Assembly: GCA_025936115.1 (NCBI GenBank) | Contig: JAICTZ010000030.1 | Location: forward strand, 22,016-86,015 | DNA length: 64,000 nt | Reading direction: 5' to 3' | Source of the DNA: Polyangiaceae bacterium | Lineage (GTDB): Bacteria; Myxococcota_A; Polyangia; Polyangiales; Polyangiaceae | Shown: piece by piece, positions 1-8,561 of the stretch | How positions within the stretch are numbered: the first letter of the stretch is position 1 | How the letters are laid out: each line of letters begins with the position of its first letter | Notes under the pieces: generated by a model | The model's input: the letters and a program-made list of their open reading frames with translations, nothing else | What the model was told of the DNA's origin: nothing | Databases searched by the model: none | Translations under genes and position numbers: made by a program

Positions 1-147
1 GATGAATTCTAGGACGGTCGAGTACTCGCCTTCGTACCCGTTCTCGAAAACTTCGGCAGCGCGCGCGTACCCCGTCTCTGGCTCAAGTTTATCGAGCACC
101 CGGTACAGGAGCGTCAGCTTCAAACGATCGATTCTGGTCAGATTCAT
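1..147 (-). CDS. YfbU-like protein, N-terminal part (runs off the left edge)
   Basis: Only the first 49 codons are visible; the gene continues beyond base 1. The peptide opens MNLTRIDRLKLTLLYRVLDK and continues with YARAAEVFENGYEGEY. This resembles the start of the YfbU family (known members have an LT..ERL.L.NQY..L..LDP opening and a GY-rich second helix). Function of the family is poorly defined. The ATG overlaps the stop of the preceding gene by 4 bp (ATGA), so it is translated as part of the leftward phage-like operon. The family call is from pattern memory on a partial protein, so it is moderate. Confidence 0.55.
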   Translation of the reverse strand, partial: MNLTRIDRLKLTLLYRVLDKLEPETGYARAAEVFENGYEGEYSTVLEFI

Positions 148-413
148 GTGATCCTCTCACTCTCTTCATCCAGCAATTCCGAGCCAGTCACCGCCGCCGC
201 GAGCGCGTACACGCCCGCGAGCTCCTGCAACGCACTCGCCGCGGTCGCAGCCAAAATCGCGGCCCCGCGCACTCGTAACGCCTGCATGGCGTAACCGCCG
301 CTGCACTCGGTGTTCACGCTCTCAGCCGCTGCCCTGAGCATCACGCGGGCCCGCTCGGCGTCGTGCTCTTGTTCTGCAACCAAGCCGTCGAAGGCGTCGA
401 GGCGCGAGCTCAT
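144..413 (-). CDS. Small phage-operon protein, unknown
   Basis: An 89-residue mostly helical, alanine-rich protein that I do not recognise. It starts MSSRLDAFDGLVAEQEHDAE and has one cysteine near the middle. It is joined by 4-bp ATGA overlaps to its neighbours on both sides, which is the best evidence that it is translated. No motif points to a function; position downstream of the tail genes suggests an accessory or late phage role. Confidence 0.6.
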   Translation of the reverse strand: MSSRLDAFDGLVAEQEHDAERARVMLRAAAESVNTECSGGYAMQALRVRGAAILAATAASALQELAGVYALAAAVTGSELLDEESERIT

Positions 414-658
414 GTTTTCACCCGGCCGCGTGGATTGTTGATCGTGTCGCTGATCGCCGTGACAGCGGTGCTCAGACGAGCCAGCGTTTCGAACGCGTCG
501 AGCGGGTTCGTACGAAGACCGTTGCGTCGGGCGTCACATTCTGTCATCAGGCTCACGATTGCGTCGCGCTGCTCAGTAAGAGCTTCGACGATCGCTGCAA
601 AATCGTCGCCGCTCAAGATGCAGGCTTCGCGGTCGACGATGACGGTCTCGGCGTTCAC
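410..658 (-). CDS. Small phage-operon protein, unknown
   Basis: An 82-residue acidic protein starting MNAETVIVDREACILSGDDF. The body is predicted helical (FAAIVEALTEQRDAIVSLM), and a basic C-terminus follows. Its start overlaps the stop of the gene before it and its stop overlaps the start of the gene after it, each by 4 bp. No recognised domain. Function unknown. Confidence 0.6.
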   Translation of the reverse strand: MNAETVIVDREACILSGDDFAAIVEALTEQRDAIVSLMTECDARRNGLRTNPLDAFETLARLSTAVTAISDTINNPRGRVKT

Positions 659-954
659 GACGCACCCCCGATTGACGTCCGCTCACGGAGCGAGCACGCG
701 GCCTCGTGCACCTGGATCAGGGCATCGACGAGCGACGTGTGTTGCGCCCCGAGCGGGCTCTCGGCCAGACCCTGGATGAGCAACCAAGTCGCTACATCGA
801 GCGATTCGAGCTCGTCGCTGAAATCTCCCGAGCAGGGCGTGATGACTGTCTGCCCTGCTGCCCGACGGGGCTTGGCGTCGGCGCGCTGCTCTTGCGCAGT
901 GATATCAGAACGCTTGGTTCCGCTGTGTTTTGGCTGTACTTTTCGCTTCGTCAT
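655..954 (-). CDS. Small phage-operon protein, unknown
   Basis: A 99-residue protein with a very basic N-terminus (MTKRKVQPKHSGTKRSD) followed by an acidic helical C-terminal half. It is the first gene of a tightly overlapped group of four ending at the left edge. A 55-bp gap separates it from the ribbon-helix-helix-like gene. I do not recognise it. Confidence 0.55.
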   Translation of the reverse strand: MTKRKVQPKHSGTKRSDITAQEQRADAKPRRAAGQTVITPCSGDFSDELESLDVATWLLIQGLAESPLGAQHTSLVDALIQVHEAACSLRERTSIGGAS

Positions 955-1009
955 GAGGCTAACTCCTCGTGGCCAGGGGTCCGGCTGTTTGCGCAGCGCG
1001 GGCCCCGTC

Positions 1010-1288
1010 TCACTTTTTGGGTTTCGGTTTCTTCGGACTCACGCCGCGAAGCTCCTTCGCGAACTCTCTCAATTCTTTGCCGGCAGCGCGTCCACCGACC
1101 CGCTTGAGTTGCTTGGCCAGGTCGGCGAATGGCGCACTGAGGTCGTTCTGCTGATCGTGCTGCTCGCGGATCATGGTCCGGAGATAGTCCGACGCGGTCA
1201 GACCCTTTCGGTCAGCGAGCTCGCGAAGCATCGCCTGTTCGCTCGCTGTCAGCAGCATTTTGAATTGGATTTCTCGCTTGGGAGCCAC
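1010..1288 (-). CDS. Ribbon-helix-helix-like small protein
   Basis: The sequence KREIQFKMLLTASEQAML followed by LADRKGLTASDYLRTMIRE has the strand-helix-helix pattern of ribbon-helix-helix DNA-binding or mobilisation-accessory proteins. A Lys/Pro-rich tail (KKPKPKK) ends the protein. I chose the GTG at 1288, preceded by GAGG five bases upstream, giving 92 residues; a longer reading from 1327 adds an unconvincing leader. Likely a DNA-binding regulator of the element, but the target is unknown. It is divergent from the plus-strand gene at 1405. Confidence 0.55.
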   Translation of the reverse strand: MAPKREIQFKMLLTASEQAMLRELADRKGLTASDYLRTMIREQHDQQNDLSAPFADLAKQLKRVGGRAAGKELREFAKELRGVSPKKPKPKK

Positions 1289-1404
1289 GTGCACCTCAGA
1301 TGTACATGAAAGGGATACGTCTGGCAAGCCTCGTCACGTTGCAGCCCTAAACGGCTCTCTCCTCGCGCTTGAGGGCTGCTGGCGGACGTGTATCCTGAGG
1401 AGCG

Positions 1405-1848
1405 ATGCCTACAAACCGATTTCCGTTGCGAATTCCCCGTAGGACCAGGGTCAGCCACGATCCGCTGCTCGACATTCTCACCGACCTTGCAAACATCCCC
1501 GACGTCGAAGTCGGCGTACCGATCACTCTTCAGTGTCCGGGCATTTTTGCGTGCGGCAGGACATGTTCTGCAAAGCGGTACCTGGAGGAACTCGGCAAGA
1601 CACTCGCCAAGGGCTTCCCCAATGAATTCGCAGATACAGGCGAGATCATTAGCTCCAACTTCACAAACTTGGCCGCCGAGTCGACCGGGAAACGAGCTGC
1701 CCATGGCTACATCCATCTCTCATCCGTCCGCTTTTTTTCGCCCGGCGGCGGCCCGCTCCCGAGCAGTCGCGGCGAACCCACAGCTTTCTGGCGAGCCCGG
1801 CTTTCCGAGATAACCGCGTTCTTCCTGGGTGAATTCGAGGCGCATTAG
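1405..1848 (+). CDS. Lone plus-strand gene in the phage-like region, unknown
   Basis: A 147-residue protein, the only convincing plus-strand gene in the phage-like segment. A GAGGAG ribosome binding site lies just ahead of the ATG. The N-terminal half has DPLLDILTDLANIPDVEVG and a cysteine pair around CPGIFACGRTC; the C-terminal half ends ITAFFLGEFEAH. No family recognised. Genes placed against the main direction of a prophage are often lysogeny or cargo genes, which is inference only. Confidence 0.55.
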   Translation: MPTNRFPLRIPRRTRVSHDPLLDILTDLANIPDVEVGVPITLQCPGIFACGRTCSAKRYLEELGKTLAKGFPNEFADTGEIISSNFTNLAAESTGKRAAHGYIHLSSVRFFSPGGGPLPSSRGEPTAFWRARLSEITAFFLGEFEAH

Positions 1849-1884
1849 CTCACGCCGTCCCGCCCTTCCCGACATGAGCTGATG

Positions 1885-2193
1885 TCACGTACTTCCACCG
1901 AAGCCCGGTAGCGGCGATGCTTCTCGCGCGAGACGGAGACTTTCTGCCGCCTCCACCGAGTCGCGAATAAGCCGCTCTGCGAGTTCGAGGTGCAGCGGCT
2001 CCGTCAGCGACAGCATCGTCGCCACGGGACATCGCGCGCGGCATTCCTCCTCGGTCCCCGCTGCGAGGACCGTTGGCAGGTTGTGACGCTCGATGAAGAA
2101 CCAGCGACTTCCTTCAGCGAGCGCGCGCTGCACGATGTTGCGCCAACCCATCACGCACTGCTCGAACCTCGCATCCACGCTCGACTGATCCAT
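1885..2193 (-). CDS. Phage-operon protein after the tape measure, unknown
   Basis: A 102-residue protein directly downstream of the tape-measure gene (31-bp gap). It has four cysteines, including the close pair CRARC, and an aromatic stretch SRWFFIERHNLP. The position is where minor tail proteins often lie, but no motif confirms this. Confidence 0.5.
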   Translation of the reverse strand: MDQSSVDARFEQCVMGWRNIVQRALAEGSRWFFIERHNLPTVLAAGTEEECRARCPVATMLSLTEPLHLELAERLIRDSVEAAESLRLAREASPLPGFGGST

Positions 2194-2223
2194 CGCCCGA
2201 CCCTGCCCTGTCTGGCTCAGACA

Positions 2224-4546
2224 TCAAGCGTGTTCCGGAGGAGGAGCCTTCGGGTGGTCGGTTGGCGCGCCGGGGAAGTTCTGCACCTCGACCTTTAGCG
2301 TCGCTGTCTTGAGGGCGGCGATGTCCGTCGCCATTTTTTCTTGGAGCTGCTGCTGCCGAAACGCGGTCTGACGCTCAGTATTCGTCGCGAGAATCCGCTG
2401 CCGCAGCTGCTCGACGGTCTCGCCCGGTTTCCCGACGACACGCTGAAAGTTGTTCTTCTCTTCGGGCTGCTTGAAGAGCGACTCGTCCTTCGCCATCTCG
2501 GTCGCGCGCTTCACGGCTTCCGCCTTCGCGCGCGAGCGCGCGTCGAGGTTCATGTTCTCGTCGGTGCGGCTGAAGGACAGGTCGTCCTTCACCTTCAGCA
2601 GCGTTCCGCCGATATCGCGTAGCCGGGCGATCGCGCCTGACGGATGCAGGAGCATCGCGATCGGGCTGAAATCGACGGCTGACTCGATGAGCTTGTCGGA
2701 GTTGAACTTGCCCTTCTTGTCCACGCCGGGCAGGAGCTGCAGCGCGTCGCGGCCGAGTGCACTGAAGCCCGTGTCGCCCATCGTCTTCTTGAGACGGCGA
2801 AGCTGATCGAGTGCAATGCCCGTGGTGACGACCGCGGGAACGGTAGCTTCGCCGAGCATCGGCCCGCCCATCAGCCCGAAGCGCTCCGCTCCCGCTTTGA
2901 TTGCGCGCTCGATGCCGGCGCGGATGACCGACTCGATGCCGGCGCGGAGCAAGCTCGCCCCGAGCGCTGCCACGACGGCCGTCCACGGGTTCTGGAGCGC
3001 CCATGTGGCGATGTCGCCGAAGGCTTTGACGAGCTTCAGGATCTCCGGCGCGCACTCTTTCAGAGTGGGCAAGAGCTCGACTTGAACTTCTTGAACGACG
3101 CCGTCGAAGGCTTGCTGGAACTTCTCGACCTGGGTTGACGTCCGGCTGCTGAATTCGGCGAGGGCTTTCTTCGCCTCTTCGTCGGTGATCTTCGTGCCCC
3201 TTGGTGAGCCGATTGACCATTTCGTCGATCGCGGTGAGCCCCTTTTGGCCGCCGCCGGCCTCGCGATACGTGCTTGAGAACGCGGTCATCACGCTCTTGG
3301 CGCGCGTGTCCGCGAACATCTCGCTCAGCTTGCGAGGGTCGTTGCTGGTCGCCGTGATCGCATCCTTGACGATGTCGTCGAACCGCCGAAGCGTGTTGTC
3401 GGGGTTGTAGACGCGTACCCCGTATTCATCGAACTTCTTGAGCCGCGCCCCCTTCTGAAGTGTATTGACCGCGCTAACAACAGACGTCGCCGCTTGGGCC
3501 GGGTTCGCCGCGCCGCCCTTCATACGCGCGATCTGCGCATATGCCCCCATCAGCACCTGATTCTCGTCGACGTTGCCGCCGAAGAGATTCGCTAGCGCGA
3601 GCAGCTTCGGGCTCTGCCGCGCAACCTGCCGGGTCGCCATCGCGCCACGGTCGCTCTGAACGCCAAACGAATCGATGACCCCGAAGAGCCGTTCCATCTT
3701 ATTTGGAACGTTCCCCATGTGCATCGACGCGTCCGCGCCGAGCTGCGCGAGGTCGTTGATGTTCGTCGACGTGACGATCGAGCGTTCGGCGAGCTTGTCG
3801 AGCGCCGCCATGCCCGTCGTGACGTCGCCGCCCCGATCTACGAAGTGCCGAAGCGCCTCGGCCGTCTGCTCGCGGTCGAGCCCGTACTTGCTCGAGACCT
3901 GCTGGATGCGCCCCTGGATCTCGCGCGCGCTGATCTCGGTGCCGCCGAGGCGGGACTGGTTCGAGATCGCGCCCGAGACGCTCTCGAGCTTGATGTTGCG
4001 CTCGAGCGCGCCGGAGAAGCTCGGGTCGATGCCGAGCCCGTGGACGATGCCGCTCGCCGCGCGGTGCGCGAAGCTCGCGATGGGCGCGTGCGGCGCCAGG
4101 TACCGCATCGCGTAGTGGCTGGTGCGCGTCGCGAAGCGGTCGACCTCGCGGGCGTCGCGCGCGGCCTGCTGCGCCATGCGTCGGGACGCCGCGCGTTGGT
4201 CGCGCTCGTAGGCGGCGTGATCGCGCCGCATGTCGGCGAGCGCGCGCCGCGATTCGTTCGCCTGCTCGCGCGCGGCGAGCTTCGCCTGCTTGACCTCTTC
4301 GTCGGCGGTCTGCTTGGCGATGCGCTGCTGCTCGCGCGCGGCAGCGCGGGCCTCGCTCACGACGCCGCGAAAGACCTGGGTCTGCCCGCGGCCGCCAGCG
4401 GCAAAGAGTCCCGCCACGTCCCTGGGGACCTGGCCGAGCTCCTTCATGATGAGCCGGCGCGCTTCGACCGCGCTCTGGACTAAGGGCCTGAAAGCGTATC
4501 GTAGAGACTGATCTACGCTCGCCCCAACTTTAATACGCACCTCCAT
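2224..4546 (-). pseudogene. Phage tail tape-measure protein, frameshifted
   Basis: In the first frame (4546 down to about 3197) the protein is Ala/Arg/Gln-rich and helical, then shows the tape-measure core with GLDREQTAEALRHFVDRGGD and LAERSIVTSTNINDLAQLGA. At the run of four C at 3197-3200 (GGGG on the coding strand) the frame breaks: downstream the sense continues in the +1 frame as GTKITDEEAKKALAEF and then the hydrophobic ALQNPWTAVVAALGASLL. Removing one base gives one protein of about 773 residues. The product would set tail length and line the tail tube. The break may be a true mutation or a homopolymer sequencing error; I see no classic slippery site. The start overlaps nothing and lies 2 bp from the previous stop. 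Confidence 0.8.
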
Positions 4547-4548
4547 TT

Positions 4549-5001
4549 TTACGCGTTCTCCCAGGCGTGCACTTCAGGTTCACGCGAAGGCGGCAGCGCC
4601 GTGACGGTCTGCTCGCCCCGCGTGCCCGACCACCGCGCCCCCGGGGCGACACGGCGCCATTCGATGAACCGCTCGAGCTCTGTCACAAGCTTTCGGTCCT
4701 TGTCGGCATAGCGACCGCCTTCCTCCGCTCTCTCGCGCTTCTTCGTCGCCCACCATTCGAGCGACGCGAGCTCGGTTTCACTCGCCCACTGGAAGCCCTC
4801 GCGGCGGGGGATGCGCACGTCGAACCGCGGGGCGCGCGGGTCGGAAGCCCGCGCCGAGTTCGTGTTGCGCGCCGGTGCGCTTGATCGCTCACGCGCACCA
4901 CCAGCCGGCGACGGCAGCGCGGAGAGTTTCGCGCGCGCCAGGTCGTAGAGCGCCGCCCAACGCGCAGCGTCCGGTAGTGCAAGCCATTCGTCTTTCGTCA
5001 T
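4549..5001 (-). CDS. Phage structural-region protein, unknown
   Basis: A 150-residue protein, 2 bp upstream of the tape-measure start. It has an Ala/Trp-rich N-terminus (MTKDEWLALPDAARWAALYD), a low-complexity middle and a charged helical C-terminal half (KKRERAEEGGRYADKDRKLV). The place before a tape measure is where tail-assembly chaperones normally lie, but no frameshift signal or chaperone motif is seen. Function unknown. Confidence 0.5.
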   Translation of the reverse strand: MTKDEWLALPDAARWAALYDLARAKLSALPSPAGGARERSSAPARNTNSARASDPRAPRFDVRIPRREGFQWASETELASLEWWATKKRERAEEGGRYADKDRKLVTELERFIEWRRVAPGARWSGTRGEQTVTALPPSREPEVHAWENA

Positions 5002-5020
5002 CGCATCACCTCCTCACTCA

Positions 5021-6121
5021 TCACGGCGTGTTGAGCTCGACGAGCCGCCAAATCCCGCCGGCCAGCACGAACCGGCACCACGACGGAATGGTCGCTCCAC
5101 CTGCTCGGATGGTCGCCGTAGCGGCACCGACGGAAACCTGAAGAAAGTGCGCATTGTCGAGCGTGGAGATGACGAACTCGTCGCCTTCCTTCGCTCCGTT
5201 GGTCGAGAGGATGTATGTCGTGTTCGCAGGCAGCGTGCCGTTCGGGACGTGGATCTCGTTCGCGTCCGGAATGCCGTACGTACTATTAGCGCCCGCGCCG
5301 ATGAGCGGCCGACGCGGTACTCGCCCGGAGAACGAATACGTCAGCGGCTCATGCAGGTTCATAGTGCCGGGCACATCAACGGCGTCCGAACCGTTCGTCC
5401 CGAGCGTGACGGCGTGATTGAAGACCGAGTCGCCGTTGACGATTAGCCCAGTGGACCCGTGAAGCGTCAGTCCGTCCCAAAAATCGACCGTCCCGTTCGC
5501 TACGATCGAGCCGTCGAAGTTCGCGCTGCCGTTGAAATCCGCAGAGCCGTTGAAGGTAGCGGGGCCGGCGTTGATCAGTCCGCCAGCCGAGTGGATAACG
5601 ACGGCATCGAAGAAGTCGATGGTGTCGTTGAACGTCGCTGGCGCATTGAACGTCGCCGTGGCTTCGACATCGAGCGTCTTCGAGGAATCGTTGCCGAGCT
5701 GAGCGCTCCCGCCGACGAGCAAGAACGCCGAGGTGTGGACCGTGACGTCGTCCTCGAAGTCGGCGATCCCGTTGAACGCCGCGGCCGAGTCCACCGTGAG
5801 CGGAGCGCCCAAGATGTGCGCGCCGGCGTTTGCAGTGACCAGCCCGCCCGTGACGGTGAGGGTGTTGAGGATCTGGACCGTGTTTTGGAATTGCGCGGTC
5901 GCTTGTACAAGGAGTCCGACTCCCTGAATCTCGAGAAGACCAGTTACGAGCAGGCCGTGGCCACCAATCGTGATCGGGAAATCAGAAGGTGCCCAAACAC
6001 CGCCGAGATCGCCATTGATCGACTGGAACCCTAGGGTATCCATGTGGTCGATTTCTGACGGCAACACCGCGCCAGAACTCCACGCAACGACGTCTACTCT
6101 CGTTCTTGTATTGTGAGCCAC
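5021..6121 (-). CDS. Tail-fibre-like beta-repeat protein
   Basis: A 366-residue protein with three parts. Residues 1-60 begin MAHNTRTRVDVVAWSSGA and probably attach the protein. Residues 60-260 hold short tandem beta repeats of the form FNGSADFNGSANFDGS and FNDTIDFFDAVVIHSAGGL, in which hydrophobic residues alternate with G/N turns, as in beta-helix or triple-stranded fibre shafts. The last 100 residues form a different domain ending WRLVELNTP. The repeats are seen directly; the tail-fibre or adhesin role is inferred from the fold style and phage setting. It lies upstream of the tape measure, an unusual place for a fibre gene. Confidence 0.6.
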   Translation of the reverse strand: MAHNTRTRVDVVAWSSGAVLPSEIDHMDTLGFQSINGDLGGVWAPSDFPITIGGHGLLVTGLLEIQGVGLLVQATAQFQNTVQILNTLTVTGGLVTANAGAHILGAPLTVDSAAAFNGIADFEDDVTVHTSAFLLVGGSAQLGNDSSKTLDVEATATFNAPATFNDTIDFFDAVVIHSAGGLINAGPATFNGSADFNGSANFDGSIVANGTVDFWDGLTLHGSTGLIVNGDSVFNHAVTLGTNGSDAVDVPGTMNLHEPLTYSFSGRVPRRPLIGAGANSTYGIPDANEIHVPNGTLPANTTYILSTNGAKEGDEFVISTLDNAHFLQVSVGAATATIRAGGATIPSWCRFVLAGGIWRLVELNTP

Positions 6122-6122
6122 C

Positions 6123-6401
6123 TTAGTTGTTCTCCTTCGTCTCGTTAGGAAGCTGGACGAAGCGACCGCCGGTGAGCGGCACGAGTTGCCGGTCGATCTC
6201 GGCGACTTTGCCGCAGATTGCAGCCCAGAGTTTCGTCCGCTCCGCGAGTGCCTTGGCTGATTTGTCGTCGCGGGTCGTGTCGGTGACGACGCGCGCTACG
6301 AGCTGCTGTGTGAGGACCACGACCTCTGCGATCGCGATCACGAGTTTTCCTGATTCCATCGGTTGATCCTTTTTGCTCAAATAACCCCGTTGCTGCTGCA
6401 T
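6123..6401 (-). CDS. Small phage protein with a hydrophobic helix, unknown
   Basis: A 92-residue protein ending at the start of the fibre-like gene. The central segment LVIAIAEVVVLTQQLVARVV is hydrophobic and could be an amphipathic helix or weak membrane segment. Two starts are possible: ATG at 6401 behind GGGAGGG, or ATG at 6359 behind AAGGA with better spacing. Upstream reading frames look non-coding. No family recognised. Confidence 0.5.
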   Translation of the reverse strand: MQQQRGYLSKKDQPMESGKLVIAIAEVVVLTQQLVARVVTDTTRDDKSAKALAERTKLWAAICGKVAEIDRQLVPLTGGRFVQLPNETKENN

Positions 6402-6717
6402 TTTCCCTCCCTTAGTGGACCGCGGCGGATTCGGACCGCCGTCGAGAGTCGCGTGGGGAGGAACCCGTTCGCCAACCCTGGCGAAACAGACGCCCACGGG
6501 ATTCCCTCTGTCCGAGCGGCGCGAGCGAGCCCGCGCCCAGTCCGTTGATTGCTGAACCCGACGCGACGGCCCGCCAAGGTGACAAGCCCTGGCAGGCCGC
6601 TGCCCTCGGGAATTCGAGGACAGCCGGAGGGGGAGTCCACCTCCGGCACGCATCCCGGATCGCGGCTCACACTGGGCAAAAGGACCCGAGACCAGCAGTG
6701 CCAGCGATCCGAAACCT
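6402..6717. other. Gap of about 316 bp without a supported gene
   Basis: No frame here codes convincingly. The minus strand holds several GC-rich inverted repeats and one T-arm-like hairpin (GGCGG-TCCGAAT-CCGCC at about 6420-6440), but I could not build a tRNA cloverleaf of normal length around it. It may carry a promoter or leader for the gene at 6401. The sequence GGGAGGG at its left end is that gene's probable ribosome binding site. Confidence 0.35.
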
Positions 6718-7646
6718 TCACGCCGCGTCTCCGCTGGGAGCTCGACGCGGTGGCTTGATCGAAAGTGACAGCTTCATGAGCTCAGTGGCTTCGTTCGCGA
6801 GAGCAAGCTCGCGCTTCTTGTCCTCGTCCGCCTCCGAGCGTGCGTTTTGGTGCGCGGTAATGTCTGCGCGGTTCAGCGCACCGGACCTTGCCAACGCTAC
6901 CAACCTGTTTGGGCTGCCCAGCCTGACCACCTCGCGTTGCTGGATAGCTTTCATCTCTTCACTGATCTCGAAGGTCCGGTCCGCGATGGCGCGCATGCTC
7001 ATGACTTGAGCTGGCGGCGGCGCGCCGATCGTTCCAATCTCGATCGTCGCCACGGGCGCGGAGGGCTGCGCCGGCGACGTGACAGACGGCGAAGTCTCGG
7101 GCAGCGGGGCCGCTCGGTTCGCCGCTGCGGCCTGCGGTCGGCCTCGCTTGAGCCAGTCGGCGCGGAGCGCGCGGTACTTGCTCTCACCGCCCGAGGCCCG
7201 CATGTGAGCGAGCTCGGTCGGCGAGAAGCCCTCGTAACGTTCCTCGCCGGCGGAGAGCATCGCCTCTTCGGGTTCTGCTGGCCGTGAGCGTGGCAACGAC
7301 GACGCGGCCGCTCGTGCTGGTTCGCCCGCGGTGCCGGCAGCCGCGGCCACGGAGACCTTCGGCACCGGGAACGGTGACGACGTGTTCGGCCGCCCGCGTT
7401 CGATCCAGCTCGCTCGAAGCGCCTGGTATTGCTCTTCGCCGCCGGGCTGCCGACGAAGCTGCGCGCGGTCGGACGCCGTCAGGTTCTCGTATCGCCCGAG
7501 GCTCAACGCGTCCGCGACGCGTGCCGTCGTCTCGGCAGTCGGTTGGCCGCGTGCGATCCAATCGGCGCGAGCTCCCGATACGCGCTGACGTTGCCGTCCG
7601 CCTGCATCTGGATCCGCTCTTTCGGGGTCAATTCTTCATATCGCAT
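6718..7646 (-). pseudogene. Helical-repeat phage protein, frameshifted near its start
   Basis: The ATG at 7646 follows AGGAG. The first 26 residues (MRYEELTPKERIQMQADGNV...) read in one frame; near 7570 one base appears to be missing, after which the sense continues as ADWIARGQP and on into the long second frame. Restoring one base gives about 309 residues. The protein has three copies of a ~36-residue unit: RYEELTPKER...ADWIARGQP, RYENLTASDR...ASWIERGRP and RYEGFSPTEL...ADWLKRGRP. A Pro/Ala linker and a charged helical C-terminal domain (SMRAIADRTFEISEEMKAI) follow. Function unknown; scaffold or DNA-associated structural roles are possible from position. Confidence 0.65.
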
Positions 7647-7657
7647 ATGAGTTCTCC

Positions 7658-8041
7658 TCAGATGGCCTCGCCGGCCACCGAAAAAGTCACGGACGGATTC
7701 GCGCCATCGATCGTCCAGCGCGCACGCACGAACCGGTCGGCGCCAACGAACACGCGTCGCTCGCTCCGAACTGTCGCGCCGGGTGCGAACCGCTTCGGGC
7801 CGCGCTGCGGGTCGTAGACGAAGATCTCGCGCCAGTCGGTTGAGCCGTCGAAGCTCGTCTCGATCGCGACGTCGAGCGACGCGCGCGGCGGGTTGTTGGG
7901 GTTGCCGGGCGTGTTGTCGTTCGCCGTCACGGAAAGTGTGAGCCGTACGCACGCGCCGGCGTTGGTGACGTCTTGCGCCGTTCCGGCACCGCTAGAGGTG
8001 CGAGCGGCCGAAGAAGCGAGTGTGATTGCTACCGCTGCCAC
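7658..8041 (-). CDS. Small beta-rich phage structural protein
   Basis: A 127-residue protein with alternating hydrophobic strands (ASLDVAIETSFDGSTDWREI, RRVFVGADRFVRARWTIDG). This pattern is common in minor tail or head-decoration proteins, but I cannot name a family. It sits between the coiled-coil gene at 8045 and the helical-repeat gene, 11 bp from the latter. The low-complexity N-terminus may be an arm. Confidence 0.5.
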   Translation of the reverse strand: MAAVAITLASSAARTSSGAGTAQDVTNAGACVRLTLSVTANDNTPGNPNNPPRASLDVAIETSFDGSTDWREIFVYDPQRGPKRFAPGATVRSERRVFVGADRFVRARWTIDGANPSVTFSVAGEAI

Positions 8042-8044
8042 TGC

Positions 8045-8545
8045 TCACTCCAAGCTCAGCATGAGCACGTCAGCCACTTGGTTCGGCGTTTGAAGCCGCC
8101 CACGCACCGCCTCGAGTACGTGCGACTGAGCGAGCGGAGCGTGATGGCGCGTGAGCTGCTCGCCGAGTTCGCTGCCGAGCCGGGCGGCCTCGCTCGACGC
8201 TCGCCCCTGCTCCGTCGCCATGGCGACGAGCTCGGCGTAGAGCGCGCGAAGGTTAGCGGCTGCCTTCGTAATCGCTTCCAGCTTGGGCTCCGCCGCCGTC
8301 TGCCAATTGGCGACTGACGCTCGCTCGAGCGTGGCGGCGAACGCCGTACGCTTTGCGGCGAGTTCGGCCGACGCGATGCCCTCCTCCTCTCGCGCGACGG
8401 CTTCGTCCGCGTTGGCAGCAAGCTGCGCCGTGATCTCCTTATCGGCGAGCGTCTGCGCGCTCGGCGTAGCCTTGAACGCGCGCGCGGCCCGTTCAGCGTC
8501 GGCCTTCGCGTCGGCTGCTTTTTCTTTTAGTTTCTCGAGCTTCAT
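8045..8545 (-). CDS. Coiled-coil phage protein after terminase
   Basis: A 166-residue Ala/Glu/Lys-rich protein that is almost entirely heptad-patterned helix (LEKLKEKAADAKADAERAAR; AELAAKRTAFAATLERASVA). I chose the ATG at 8545 because the upstream frame is Pro/Ser-rich and runs into the terminase gene. Position just downstream of the large terminase is usual for portal genes, but this is not a portal. A scaffold or neck role is possible. Three base pairs separate its stop from the next start. Confidence 0.55.
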   Translation of the reverse strand: MKLEKLKEKAADAKADAERAARAFKATPSAQTLADKEITAQLAANADEAVAREEEGIASAELAAKRTAFAATLERASVANWQTAAEPKLEAITKAAANLRALYAELVAMATEQGRASSEAARLGSELGEQLTRHHAPLAQSHVLEAVRGRLQTPNQVADVLMLSLE

Positions 8546-8561
8546 TGTCTTTGGGTTTCCT

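Noticed and set aside
1367..1396. TTGAGG-N16-TATCCT as promoter of the gene at 1405
   Set aside because: The predicted transcript would start inside the ribosome binding site.
1249..1716. Minus-strand frame opposite the gene at 1405
   Set aside because: No ribosome binding site, and the plus-strand frame has a good one and better protein character.
6402..6717. tRNA-like hairpins
   Set aside because: One T-arm-like hairpin is present, but acceptor halves that pair are about 120 bases apart, too far for a tRNA.
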